This document shows positions 35,280 through 46,265 of a stretch of 64,000 nt of DNA, one piece after another (position 1 is the first letter of the stretch; every line of letters begins with the position of its first letter). The stretch spans positions 97,531,141 through 97,595,140 of the forward strand of contig NC_080166.1 of NCBI RefSeq assembly GCF_950295315.1, written 5' to 3'. This DNA comes from Erinaceus europaeus (lineage: Eukaryota > Chordata > Mammalia > Eulipotyphla > Erinaceidae). The notes under the pieces were generated by a model, which did no database searches, was not told the DNA's origin, and was given only the letters and a program-made list of their open reading frames with translations. The translations under genes were made by a program, and so were the position numbers.

Positions 35280-36118
35280 AGGCCAGACCCCATAAACCTA
35301 ACACTAGTTCTAGCCCTATTCTCAACTCTTGACACCATCTTCCCAGACAGTATTTGTGGTCTACTTGTATGTTAGCTATCAAGCTCAAGGAAATATTACC
35401 CAAGTCATAGGCTTCTAGAAACATTTAAAATAGAGTCCCCAGCTGCTCTCTAACCTAAAACTCCCATTCTCATCAGCATTAGTCCTACTTTTTTTTGTTT
35501 CTGTTTATTAAGCATTTTGTCATGCTTTATATTTTACCATCTTTCAGCCACCAAATTGCAGATGCTACTATGATTTCATCCTGGCCTTCCTGGGAAAAAT
35601 AATTCACCAATGTATACCAGACCTCACCTCTCCAGAGGCCTACCCAACTAGGGAAAGATAGAAATAGGTTAGGGGTATGGATTGACCTGCCAATCCCAAT
35701 ATCTAGAAGAGAAACAATTATAGAAGCCAGAACTCTCAACTTTATGCACCTCATAAAGAATTTTGATCCATACCTTCAAACTGAGAGAAATGTTAGGGGA
35801 AGATGACTAGAGGGCTCTGAACTCCAATTTCATCAGGACCCAGAGAGAGAAAAGAAAAAGAGGATTCAAATTTGAAAGTAGTAACAGATATAGGTGTGAC
35901 TTAGAGAAGAAGATAAGGCAGGAGCATAAGAAAAAAATCAGCAAATATAAATAAATATAAATAGTTACAGAAATAATAGCCAGCCCATATCTGTGTCCTT
36001 GAGAGAAGCACTGCAGTTTCTAATGGATAGAATGGGGACACAGAACTCTGGTGGTGGGAAATGTGTGGAATTATATCCCTGTTATCTTACAATTTTATAA
36101 TTAAATATTAAATCACTA
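35280..36118 (+). mobile_element. Old L1 3' UTR in plus orientation
   Basis: It reads in the sense direction of the L1 3' UTRs: CACCATCTTCCCAGACAGTA, TCTTTCAGCCACCAAATTGCAGATGCTAC, CCAACTAGGGAAAGATAG, GAGGGCTCTGAACTCCAATT, GAACTCTGGTGGTGGGAAATGTGTGGAA, ending AAATATTAAATCACTACTAA. It is an older subfamily, the same type as the ends at 16965 and 55190. Its 5' limit is uncertain. Confidence 0.75.
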
Positions 36119-36423
36119 CTAAGAAAAAGGTATCAGACACTCAGTTTAGACTGGTTAAATTTTCGTGTATGCCACTTTAGTTTCTGCTATAGTTAGTATG
36201 GCTACTTTATCCAACTGTTATAAATAACTTTCACAATCTCATGTATTTCTCCTTTATATTATATTCTAACTGGGAATGTGTGGCCTCATATTGTCCTCAA
36301 ACTAGGAGCCAATATTTGGAACTTGTCAGTAATTGAGGCAAAAGGAAAAAGAGCTCAGGAGGCTCATTAAGCAACAACTGAATCTTAAATGTACTATCTA
36401 GAAATAATTAGATGGCCTTACCC

Positions 36424-36827
36424 TATTGGTATGCTTCTAATTATGCTTCTAAGACCCCTTCTGTTTCATTGGTTTAATCCACCCTGCTTAACACTGTATT
36501 TTATTTACATAACCACTGTTAACTAAGCACCACCCTGCCTGCAGGGCATTGGTTAAATCCCCACTGGTTCACAATGTCTTTTTGCTCCACCTCCTCTCAT
36601 AGTCACCCTGATTTCCACCATTGTCTTTTAACTCCACCCTCTCTACATCACATCCTGTTTCCACCCTACTTGGCGAGTATATATATAAGGACAAGATTGT
36701 GATTAGAGATAGATAGCTTAGCTTAGATTGTGCTGCATTCCACATAAATAAAGAGACACTGCTTCCCAGCTAAGCAATGAGTCTCTGGTCATCTGTCTCC
36801 CACCTGCGAAACTAGCCAGCCCCAGCA
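36424..36827 (+). repeat. 5' LTR (404 bp)
   Basis: It begins TATTGGTATGCTTCTAATTA, with the expected TG mutated to TA, and ends CCCAGCA. A TATA box (TATATATAAGG) is at about 36679-36690 and AATAAA at 36747-36752, placing a short R region between them. It aligns end to end with 38660-39063 and has the same length. Confidence 0.95.
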
Positions 36828-36830
36828 TAA

Positions 36831-36850
36831 TGGCGCCCTGAAACAGGGAC
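36831..36850 (+). promoter_or_regulatory. Primer-binding site, tRNA-Lys(UUU) type
   Basis: TGGCGCCCTGAAACAGGGAC matches the Lys3 primer site (TGGCGCCCGAACAGGGAC) apart from two single-base insertions. It lies 3 bp after the 5' LTR, the normal position for minus-strand priming. Confidence 0.88.
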
Positions 36851-37659
36851 AGGAATCTCGGATCCATACACATGCAGCAGACCAAAGAAGACCAGATAAG
36901 TAAAGCCGCCATGGTCTGCCTTTCTACTTATGAAGAGGTTTTCCAAAGCTTCTACTCTTTCTTCATGAGACAGTTTCTCTGTAGCATTTTGTTCTGGGCC
37001 ACACTTTGGTTCCCTGACTGGGAACTTTGGTTCCTTATGACCATGATCATAGAGCTTGGGAGATGCGTGAAAGTTTCCCCTGGGACTTTCTGGACTCCCT
37101 CTCCCATGTTTTCCACAGAGAAGGACTACTCTAACTTGAAGAGCATTCTCTAGTACCCTACCAGTCCCCAAGAATGGAGGCACGTGGTTAGTTCTACCCT
37201 CCTGATTTGATTCTTTCTTCGATGGGAAGATGTTTTTAAAAATGGGTGCCTGCAGCAATCCAGCAGGAACCATTAGAAGCATCCTAAATGGAATTTTGAG
37301 GAGCTTTTTGCACTAGGATGCCCTCTGGGGACTCATGATGTTACATAGTGAGATCTGGATAATCTGGTTCAAGGTAAAATAAGCAAAAGCTGCCTACTGC
37401 TTTTCTCTTGATTCCCCCTTCGTTGTTCTCTCAGAATATCTTAAGTTTGCTGTCTGCTTTCAGTTGTGTTTCATGAGACAGTGATTTGAATGACTGAATT
37501 TTTGTATGACATTGACTTAAAAAAAATACTGGATGCAGCCATGATTTCTAGCGACATCCAGAAACAATCCAAAAAATTGTTTTTTCCTCCTTTGAATTTT
37601 TTTTTTTTACGTTTTGGGATAAATCTGAAACGTTTAATCCTGAAAACTGTATGAGTTAT

Positions 37660-37735
37660 GGGCAGGGCAGATAGTGCAATGATTATGTTAATGATTCTCA
37701 TGCCTAAGGCTTCTAACCATGGTTCTTTTATTGAG
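37660..37735 (+). mobile_element. Partial family C SINE inside the LTR element
   Basis: GGGCAGGGCAGATAGTGCAA, TGATTATGTTAATGATTCTC and ATGCCTAAGGCTTCTAACCA follow the family C head. The 3' part is missing. It may be a later insertion into the internal region or captured sequence. Confidence 0.6.
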
Positions 37736-38347
37736 TTTAAACTGTTTAAACAACCTTAATATCATACTAGAAAGGACATCCAATTATAATGGAGTTATCA
37801 ATTATAGTAAACTTCTAATCTGCTACAAGTTTTGTTTGACAAGTAAGTGAATTACAGCTGTCAAGTCTTCACATGAAAAAGCATCTACTCAAATGGGATC
37901 CCTGGAAATCCATTTGGACCCCTGTTCTCTGACATTGCCCACAAGATGGCATGACTACAATGCACCCCCAGAAACCAATGATGTGACCTGGCACGACCTG
38001 AAGAAACAGATTCACAGACTTCAAAGCTCACTCTCTACAGAAAAGTGGAATTTTGGTGGCTGACCTTCCCCATCGAGATAGACATGCAGCATTTCATCCC
38101 CTGGCATTTCTTCCGTGGTCATCTACTTTGGACTGACACTTCTATTGGACTTACTAGTACACCTCATGGACATTTTACACAACTTTGCAGCAGTTTCCTT
38201 TTATGCTGCTGGGTTTCTGTAAGACTTACAGCAGCAGTGCATAGACTTTGCAGCCAGAGCCTTGGGACTTTATAGGCCATGTCCCCTCGCCTGCAGGCTC
38301 TGTCCCCAGAATCAGGAACTCCCCCTCCTTACTAGGTCATGCCCACA

Positions 38348-38461
38348 GAGGCAGGAAATGCCCTTTGAGGCATGAAATGCCCCCAGAGGAAAGAGATGCC
38401 CACAGAAGCAGGAAACGCCCTTTGAGGCAATAGATGCCCCCAAAGGCAAGAAATGCTCTTT
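38348..38461 (+). repeat. 19-bp minisatellite, six units, within the LTR element
   Basis: Six consecutive 19-bp units of the type GAGGCAGGAAATGCCCTTT start at 38348, 38367, 38386, 38405, 38424 and 38443. Further decayed units follow to about 38505. The period is not a multiple of three, so no repeated protein is encoded. Confidence 0.92.
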
Positions 38462-38642
38462 CGCCTGCTAGACCTTGCCCTTTGAGGTAGGAAACACCCC
38501 CCTCAGGCCTCCCCTTGGCATCACACTGGTTCTTGCTTCTCTCCTATTTTGTTCCTCCATGTCTTATGCCAGTTCTTTTGAAAATGCCTGTATGATATAG
38601 GTTTCTGTTCACCCCACACTCCTGATACTATGGCCATTAGTT

Positions 38643-38659
38643 AAAAAGAAAGGGAGAAT
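38643..38659 (+). promoter_or_regulatory. Polypurine tract
   Basis: AAAAAGAAAGGGAGAAT lies directly before the 3' LTR and would prime plus-strand DNA synthesis. Confidence 0.88.
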
Positions 38660-39063
38660 TGTTGGTATGCTTCTAAATTATGCTTCTAAAACCCCTTATG
38701 TTTCATTGATTTAATTTCCCCTGCTTAACACTGTATTCTATTTACATAACCACTGTTAACTAAGCACCGCCCTACCTGCAGGGCATTGGTTTAATCCCCA
38801 CTGGTTCACGATGTCTTTTTGCTTTTGCTCCTCCCCCTCTCGTAGTCACCCTGATTTCCACCACTGTCTTTTCGCTCCACCCTTTCTATGTCACATCCTT
38901 TTTCCACCCTACTTGGCGAGTGTATATAAGGACAGGATTGTGATTAGAGATAGCTTGGCTTAGATTGTGTAGCGTTTCACATGAATAAAGACTGAACTGC
39001 ATACCACTCATCTACGAGTCTCTGGTTGTCTGTCTCCCGCCCGCCAGGCTAGCCAGTCTGGCA
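38660..39063 (+). repeat. 3' LTR (404 bp)
   Basis: It starts TGTTGGTATGC and ends CTGGCA (TG...CA). TATATAAG is at 38923-38930 and AATAAA at 38984-38989. It pairs with 36424-36827. Compared with the 5' LTR it has small indels, for example TGCTTTTGCTCC against TGCTCCACC. Confidence 0.95.
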
Positions 39064-39069
39064 TTACCC

Positions 39070-39377
39070 CACAAGAAAGAGGCCCAGGAAGTTCACCCAA
39101 TTGTACAGCTAGGAGGCAGAGAACTACAATATTCAGTGAACAGCATGATTGATGAACACAGCTTTGTCTGAACTTCAGTTTCTTTATAAATGTAATAAAG
39201 AGGCCAGAAATAAAACATGATGGTGCATAGAAAACAACTTCTAGGCCAGTGCCTTGCCTGTAATAAGTTTTTATAAAAGGTAATCATTAATTTCATCAAG
39301 TACTACGATCAAGCTATTTTAGCTGAGGAAGACCTAAAGATATTCTACTGCACTACAAAAAGAACTTAAAAAATTCA
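39070..39377. other. Unassigned sequence
   Basis: Nothing is recognised between the LTR element and the DNA transposon. Confidence 0.5.
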
Positions 39378-39580
39378 CAGGGGTCAGCAATATATGATTC
39401 ATAGGTCAAATCCAACCCACCACCAGTTTTGTAAGTTTTATTGTCATGGTTCATTTATTGTATATTGTCAATGGCTACTGTCACTACAGAATGGCAGAAC
39501 TGAGTTACAGTGACAAAGACCATATGAAACACAAGTGTATACAATTTTCCTCATTATAGAAAATTGCTTATACCTGTTGT
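39378..39580 (+). mobile_element. hAT-Charlie-type nonautonomous DNA transposon (MITE), degraded
   Basis: It starts CAGGGGTCAGCAA. GGTCAAATCCAACCCACCAC, AGTTTTGTAAGTTTTATTG, TATTGTCAATGGCTACTGTC, AATGGCAGAACTGAGTTACAG and CAAAGACCATATGAAACAC follow, then a decayed right end (GAAAATTGCTTATACCTG). The block order matches a common placental hAT MITE consensus as I remember it (CAGGGGTCGGCAAAC ... TTTGCCGACCCCTG). The exact family name is not claimed. Confidence 0.75.
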
Positions 39581-41285
39581 AAAGCAGCAGCAGCTAGTTA
39601 AGAATGTTAAGTGTTTTAATCTGTGTTGACTTGGATGTAGATAACACCTGGTTGCAGGCACTGTATAATGGAGAGAATGTAGGATAAAGGAGTGAAGTTA
39701 GCATGGTGGGATATTGTGGAGATGCCTGCTATTGTCTACATCATTTGCTTAGTTTCCTCTGGGTTCTGTTGAGAAGTAGACAAAATGTCTACCTGAATTC
39801 TCAAAATTGTCAACCTAAAGGACAGAAGGTAAGAGTTTATGTCCCCCAATATTTAGGAACTGTGATTAGGAGAATTTCCAGGGTGTCCTTGCATGTAGGG
39901 TAAATAGACCCCAGAGAATTGGCAAACTGAAATTTCCTGTTCTAGACAGGAAGTAGAGAGATACTTGAAGCATGCTTGAGATGAGTAGCTATTGGTAGGG
40001 ACTTATATTGCTGCTCATTATAAATGAGACTAAAATCAGAGGAGAAGCAAGAAAACTGGCTTCAGGGGGTCAGAAGTCTCTCACTAAGTTATCTAATATA
40101 AAGAGATCTTTCATCTTTTGCACTCATTTGGTTCTTTAGGAAAGTTTGTTGACTATGATTATGACATGCAGTGTATAGAGAACCTAGAAGAAAGATTATT
40201 TCCTCACTGTCACTGTGTTTCTGCTAGAAATGTCAGTTGAAGGGGGGTAATAAAAACAAGTGCTCAGAAGGTGGCGGTGACAGATCACATCCATTTCTAG
40301 TTGCTTTTGTCTCCTGGTAAAGGATTAGGCCATGCCCGTAAGGTAATAACTATTATATGCTCTGATCCTCTTATGTCTGATAGCAGTGTAACTGATAAAA
40401 ACTTTCCTGTTTATCTCTGTTAGGAATATATACTGCTGAAATCTGAAAGGGTATCCATTACAGTGCAGATACAATCAGCCCTTGCCTAAATAGATGTCAC
40501 AACTGAAACTAATAATTTTCAAGTACAAGTGTTTAAAACAAGAAATAAGACCATTGAAATCAAACTGAGATGCATGTTATTAAGAAAAGAAAAAGCAGGT
40601 TGATGATCCTATTCATGGCTTATGAAGGGAACAAGATTTTTTATAACCACTGTGCCACCTCAGCGAAGGAGACAAGATAAAACCCTATGTCTGAGTCAGA
40701 TTATTGAAGATGTTTATTTGCAAAATATGGCTCCATTAGTGGTTTAAAACATACCTTCTCTGTTCTTAAAATGAAAGGGCCAGTGTAAAACAATCACTTT
40801 TTTCTGCTATTCTGGATTTTAAAAGTGAAGATATTCCTGTTATTTGTAGATTCCTGTGAAATTTATGAAAGGTCTGACCACCACCTATTTTCCTGCAGAG
40901 GGAAAGATTTGTTTTTATTTTGGTTAAGCTTTCTGAGGCACAACCTATTTCAATCCCCTTAAATATCGATGTGAGGTTTAGTATTAGATATAGATCTTGT
41001 TCAGGTGGATATTTTAATTAACCATGATGAGTTGAATGAACTAAATGTTTTTGATACCCTAGGAAGCTCCACTTGAACTTCACAATTTAATTAAGAAATG
41101 TACACTTTTTGGAGTTCCTTAATTCATGAAAATTATATACATTTCTTAATGATAATGGGTCAGTAAATATATTTCTCTTATGTATGCACTGTGCATCTAA
41201 ATACCTCTGTATTTAACATTTATCTGTTTTGTGGATACTTGAGAATGCCTAGAAAAAGAAATATAAGATAATAAAAAAACCTATT
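39581..41285. other. Unassigned sequence
   Basis: 1.7 kb with no gene or repeat recognised. A 66-codon frame at 39703-39903 has no recognisable features. Confidence 0.5.
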
Positions 41286-41289
41286 TATT

Positions 41290-41461
41290 TTATTTAAAAA
41301 AAATATTTATCTTAGTGAGAGAAGCAGAGAGATAGAGAGAGAAGAGAGAGACCACAGCATTGCTCAGTTCTGGCTTATAGTATTTTGGGGGTTGAAGCTG
41401 GAACTTCAGAGCCTTAGGCATGAGAGTCTATTTGCAGAGCCATTGTGCTATCTCCCCAGCC
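41290..41461 (-). mobile_element. Family C SINE, antisense
   Basis: An antisense A-rich tail, ACCACAGCATTGCTCAGTTCTGG, a diverged B-box, GGCATGAGAGTCTATTTGCA and the head complement (GTGCTATCTCCCCAGCCC) are seen. Confidence 0.88.
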
Positions 41462-42444
41462 CATGAATCTATTTAAAATATTTACTTTTTTCTCACTTAT
41501 TCCCTGGAAATTTGTAATATTTATTAAGTTTATTGTATATTATAATAAAAATAAGTATAAATTTCTTGGGCATCACTCTGAATTATCTTATAATGATATA
41601 ATCTCCTAAATATAAAAGTTTCTTGTGGAATACATTACAGTTTACTGTCTTATGACTGATCTGGCCCAACTGCCAGGAGTTCTGAAAATGTGTTAACATT
41701 TTTTTCTCCCCCCTCCCCGGTGTTAACATTTTTTTTCAAGCCTTTACAGAGTCTTTTCATTGGGCTCTCGGTTTCTGATCCTTGACATAGAGTCTTAATT
41801 ATTTGTTTAATGTTATCTTGAAAGTTGCTTTTAAGTCAGTGACTAGCATGCTTATTGTATTTCTGAGGAATCCACCATTCTGGTAGTTTATGGGGAAAGT
41901 AATGTGAAGTCCAGGAGATCTAGTCAACATCTGAAGAATACTTCTGAGCTATTAATAAACAATGGAGAGCCTGTATGATAAAAATGGAAACCTCTTCACT
42001 CTTAGAAGGGGAATATTTTGGGGGTTGAGGGAAGAAAAATAGATAAATGTGAGAAGTATGACAATTCTTAAAATGTTAAAGCCTTGGTTTTACTTATGCC
42101 ACTATATCATTTTATGTTAACACCTTGATATTCACAGAAATAAGTTTTTAGAATGCAATAAAAGTAATATAACCATTAAAGCTATCAATATCTTCACATA
42201 TCGACCTACATGCTTATATATATTTTTTTCTTAAAACTTAGCATTTGGCCAAGTAGATTATTATCAGAAGCAGTTAATCATACTAATAAAAGTACTAATA
42301 AAGCACTAAAATAAAATTAGGCAATTTTATTGACACCACTTCTGATGACAAAGAGGAGTAATAAAAGCAAATATCACAATCATATTCTGTAACATTTTTC
42401 CAATTAGGTTGTATGTCATCAATAAAAATTGTCAAAGTATTTTA
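41462..42444. other. Unassigned AT-rich sequence
   Basis: No gene or repeat is recognised. A short pyrimidine-rich repeat of TGTTAACATTTTTTTC lies near 41690-41740. Confidence 0.5.
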
Positions 42445-44541
42445 TCATGTTTTTTAAAATTTTTATTTATAAGATGGAAATATCGATAAGATCTTAGGAT
42501 AAAAGGAGTACAATTCCACATAATTCCCACCACCAGAACTCTGTATCTCACCCCCTCCCTTGAAAATTTTCCTATTCTTTTATTATTGTTATTATTTTTA
42601 TTATTTATAAAAAGGAAACATTGACAAAACCATAGGACAAGAGGGGTACAACTCCACACAGTTCCCACCACCAGAACTCTGGATCCCACCCCCTCCCTGA
42701 TAGCTTTCCTTTTCTTTATCCCTCTGGTAGTATGGATCCAAGGTCATTATGGGGTGCAGAAGGTGGAAGGCCTGGCTTCTGTAATTGCTTTCCCACTGAA
42801 CATGAGCATTAACAAGTGGATTGATACTCCCAGCCTGTCTCTCTCTTTCCCTAGTGGGGTGGGACTCTGGGGAATTGGAGCTCCAGGACACATTGGTGGG
42901 GTTGTCTGTCCAGGGAAGCCTGGTTGGCATCATGGTAGCATCTGGAACCTGGTGGCTGAAAAGAGAGTTAACATGTAAAGCCAAACAAGTTGTTGACTAA
43001 TCATGAACCTAAAGGCTGTAATGGTACAGATGAAGAGTTGGGGTAGGGTCTCCGTTTTGTAGATAGCTAGTAGGAATATTTTAGTTATGTTCCAAAAGGC
43101 CTGTAGCTATACTAGCTTTTTTTTTCTCCTGAGCCTGACCTCTGATATGCAGGTGGATCCAAGTTATTGTCTGGGAAGATGACATCATGGTTGGAAAAAG
43201 GACCAGAAATCTGGAGCAGGGAAGAGAGTAGCTACCAAATATGGGAAAGTTGTATAAATATTGTTGACTGTAAACCCCATCGATTTGATGTGATCTGGCA
43301 CTCATATTCAGCTTAAGAACCTATGTGACCTCTTCATCCCTGTAGATCTGAGCTCACATTCTGTGGTCATGAGTAGGAACATTCCAAGCTGCCCTGATTT
43401 CAGGACCCATCTTCCTTTGGTGGACTATAGAGTATGTTGTCCATCCTCCATTCCGAGGATGGAACATTCTCTGCTGTTGTTGATCCAAGTTGAGGGCAAG
43501 GTCCAATGGGGGCCCACAAGGAGTCTATTGTGTTGTTACTGATAGAGATGACTGGTAATATTGGGGAGAGGGATTTATTTGAGGTCTAGCCCCATCATAT
43601 CTGTTTGGGAATTTTAGGACTCCCCGACTAGGGCCCCAGCTGATGGGGTAGCCTGATAGTGACTAAGGAGTCATTATTAAAGTATGGCAGTCTCTTGCCC
43701 TTATTCAGCTTTTGCAGTCCTTTCTTTGATAAGGTTAGCTTTGGAGTGAGTGAGGGAAGTGTAATAGGAAGTGGGTGAGGAGGGTATATAAGTCTTAAAA
43801 GCTTAGACCAGGGAGACCAGAATCAACTGGTGGCACAGCTATATACAAATAATGGCAAAGGACATAAATTATGGTGATGTTGTATACATTAAATATACAT
43901 GTTGGATACAGTAAATCCTAAGAAAGGGATTTTTCAAAGTTAACCCAATTGCCGAATAATATGAGTATAGCAATAACTATCTATTGTCCTCTTAAACCGT
44001 AAGACAGCAGGAGTCTCCTGCTTCCACTATAGAGCCTATATTTCCCTTAGTCCTAGAACCCCTAGGGTGGGGCTTACTTTCCTGCATGTTTCTCTCAATT
44101 CATACCAAATGATATTGCATCCACTGTTACCAACCTAATCAATGCAAGGAGCACTACCTCAGCATGCTTCACTTCAGACTGTGCCCAGAGATGTCAGGCA
44201 TGGAATGGCAACCCTTCAGCCTCATTACTTGGGTGAGACCTTTCCTTTCATAGGATCCTCTAATTCCATTTCAGGTGGTTCTCTTCCTAACAAAGTCCCA
44301 AAACCTAGATATATATAGATCAGGTCCCATGAGATAGAGCATATGTTCACATGTATCCATAAATTAGGGCAAAATATATACCTGAAAGCAAAAGTACACA
44401 ATAGTCTGCAGTGAATCAGTATAAAGTTCATAATGAGATAGAAAACTTTCCTATTTTTTTATCCCTCTGGGAATATGGACTCACAATCATTATGGGGTGC
44501 AGAAAGTGGAAGGTCTGGCTTCTGTAATTGCTTCCCTACTG
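42445..44541 (-). mobile_element. Older L1 3' end, split by a second L1
   Basis: 42445-42580 (GATAAGATCTTAGGATAAAA... CCCTTGAAAATTTTCCTATTC) and 44460-44541 (ATCCCTCTGGGAATATGGAC... TGTAATTGCTTCCC) are the two halves of one antisense L1 3' UTR. They rejoin at a point where the other copies are continuous. Confidence 0.9.
42581..44440 (-). mobile_element. Nested L1 with 5' inversion and TSD
   Basis: The 3' part (42581-about 43790) is an antisense L1 3' UTR with its T/A-rich antisense tail at 42581-42610. From about 43790 to 44440 the same UTR runs in plus orientation (AAAGTTAACCCAATTG, CTAAGACAGCAGGA, CAACCCTTCAGCCTCATTAC), matching the reverse complement of 60100-60680. The host duplication GAAAATTTTCCTATTCTTT / GAAAACTTTCCTATTTTTT lies at 42562-42580 and 44441-44459. 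Target insertion plus inversion fits twin-primed integration. Confidence 0.9.
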
Positions 44542-45286
44542 TTTTAGCTTAGTGATGAAATAATTTGTCATATTTAAAAAATGTAATTAAAGAGTTTTAG
44601 TCTTAATATTTGGTGATAGACACATCAACTTTAAATCGTATCTAGATAGGAAAGATCTAGTATAGAAAATAATAAAAAAAGTGATTGATTTTTATCAGTG
44701 GAGTAAAATGATTATTATGAAGCTAGACTAAGAAATAATATTTAAAAGAGTTCCTTTGGTTATTTTTATTTCACATTTATCTCTTTTTTAAGTATTTTTT
44801 ATGGCAGTTCAACTCTAGATAAAGTAACTTGACCTGCTTTAAATATTTTATTACATCAAAAAAAAGTTTAGTCTTCAGTGGTTTTAATATTTATTTTCTG
44901 AATTATTTATTCTATAGCTATTCTAGTCAATTTCTAAATATGGAGTTCCTTTTTTTCAGTTTTTAAGATAGTAAGCAAAATATCATAGAGTACATTTAGA
45001 ATATTTTACTGTTTGATCATGGGAAGAAGGAATAAAGTAAATTTAATAGTGCAACCAAAATACTGTAGGACATACTGTGTTTTGGGTGGCATACAACAAG
45101 GAAGCGTTTGTCAAGTGGATAAATTTCAGTAGAATACTGAAGTGCTTGAGACTATTATTGTGAATATGGTATCATCATCAAATCAGGACCACCCATTAAT
45201 ATTACCCAGAAAAGTTTCTATATCTCTCTGCAGAAACTTCAGGAAAATTGTTCTACAATCCCAAATAAAAAGAAATAAAAAAGAAA
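44542..45286. other. Unassigned AT-rich sequence
   Basis: No gene or repeat is recognised. Confidence 0.5.
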
Positions 45287-45388
45287 TTCACAAGTGGTGA
45301 AGTGGTGATGCAGGTGTCTTTCTCTCTACCTCTCTGTTTTCCCCTCACCTTTCAATTTCTCTCTGTCTCTATCCAAAATAAATGGAAA
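45287..45388 (+). mobile_element. 5'-truncated family B SINE
   Basis: Only the body (CACAAGTGGTGAAGTGGTGATGCAGGTGTC) and pyrimidine stretch remain. An AAATAAATGG tail follows and then a TA/GATA-rich tract to 45440. Confidence 0.75.
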
Positions 45389-45440
45389 ATATATATAGAT
45401 ATAGATTTAGGTATAGATATATATCTATATCTATATCTGT
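45389..45440. repeat. TATAGA/TATC-rich simple repeat
   Basis: ATATATAGATATAG followed by TATATCTATATCTATATC forms an imperfect inverted AT-rich repeat. Confidence 0.85.
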
Positions 45441-45746
45441 ATTTCAAAAGCTATTTGTTTAGCTATTCTTTGTATATGTTAACAGAAAGAAAATACACTA
45501 AAGAAAGGGTCTGAAGTCTTTCACTTCTTACTATATTTACAATTTAGATAAAACATGAGAACACTACCCAGAAGGGCAATCATAATGTAGTGTAATCTAT
45601 TTGAAGAGATATTCAAGGACTAGAATGAGGTAATATGGATTTCTATAAGCATTTCCAAGCTTCTGAGAACAATGAAAACATATGGCTGGGTCAATGATTC
45701 AATGAGAAAAATAAAATGAAGTGCTTATCATTTAAGTAAGAAGTGA
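45441..45746. other. Unassigned sequence
   Basis: Nothing is recognised. Confidence 0.5.
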
Positions 45747-45758
45747 AGACCACATTTT

Positions 45759-45905
45759 TTAAAAGATTTTATTTATTTATTCATGAAGATAGAAGGAGAG
45801 AGAAAGAACCAGACATCACTCTGGTACACGTGCTGCCAGGTATTGAACTCAGGACCTCATGCTTGAGAATCCAGTGCTTATCCACTGCGCCACCTCCCAG
45901 ACCAC
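45759..45905 (-). mobile_element. Family D tRNA-derived SINE, antisense
   Basis: The minus strand reads GGTCTGGGAGGTGGCGCAGTGGATAAGC, CATGAGGTCCTGAGTTCAATACC, a CACGTGTACCAGAGTGATGTC body and an AATAAATAAAATC tail. A 12-bp TSD, AGACCACATTTT, lies at 45747-45758 and 45906-45917. Confidence 0.9.
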
Positions 45906-46035
45906 AGACCACATTTTCTTAAGGATAGTTTTTCCCTACACTGAAGATAGAGAATATTGCAATATAAAAAATTTAGGAATTGGGGTATGGTTAATGTGAT
46001 CTGTAGAATATTATGTTTTGGAGAATATTATATTA

Positions 46036-46265
46036 TGGGTGGTGGCAATCCTAGTTTAGCCCCACCTGCAGTGGGTTGGTGGGTGGGGGGAGCTTCACGA
46101 GAAGTGAAGCAGGCCTGCAGGTGTTCATCTTTTTCTCCCTGTCCTCTCTCAATTTCTCCCCTATGTAATATTTCTCAATTTCTCTGTCCTATGTAATAAA
46201 AATAAGAAAGGAAAAGATGGCAGTCAGGAACGTGTTGGCACCAGCTATAACCCGGTGACTAAAGC
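46036..46265 (+). mobile_element. Family A SINE with a shortened head
   Basis: GGGTGGTGGCAATCC jumps to TAGCCCCACCTGCAGTGG. The body and a long-form end (GGCACCAGCTATAACCCGGTG) follow. Most of the tRNA-like part between the boxes is missing. Confidence 0.75.

Larger units (their letters stand above)
36424..39063 (+). mobile_element. Non-coding LTR retroelement (class II ERV-like) with complete ends
   Basis: The order is a 5' LTR, a spacer TAA, a primer-binding site, about 1.8 kb of internal DNA, a polypurine tract and a 3' LTR. A 6-bp TSD, TTACCC, lies at 36418-36423 and 39064-39069. A Lys-tRNA-type primer site and a 6-bp duplication fit betaretrovirus-like (class II) elements. The internal region holds no recognisable gag, pro, pol or env and no long plus-strand open frame. 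It does hold a 19-bp tandem array and a partial family C SINE. Replication would have needed proteins from another element. The LTRs differ at roughly one base in ten by eye, so the insertion is not recent. Confidence 0.93.

Noticed and set aside
36812..37282. 156-codon minus-strand frame
   Set aside because: It runs antisense across the end of the 5' LTR, the primer site and the leader of the LTR element, with no protein signature.
38045..38433. Possible env remnant in the LTR element (overlapping 60-76 codon frames)
   Set aside because: No transmembrane, cleavage or cysteine motif could be recognised, and the second frame is largely the 19-bp repeat.
38348..38505. CRISPR-like array of spaced short repeats
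   Set aside because: The units are directly adjacent 19-mers with no spacers, in a vertebrate LTR element.
39378..39580. Precise family name for the hAT element
   Set aside because: The block order is recognisable, but I could not distinguish between related Charlie-type MITEs without a library search.
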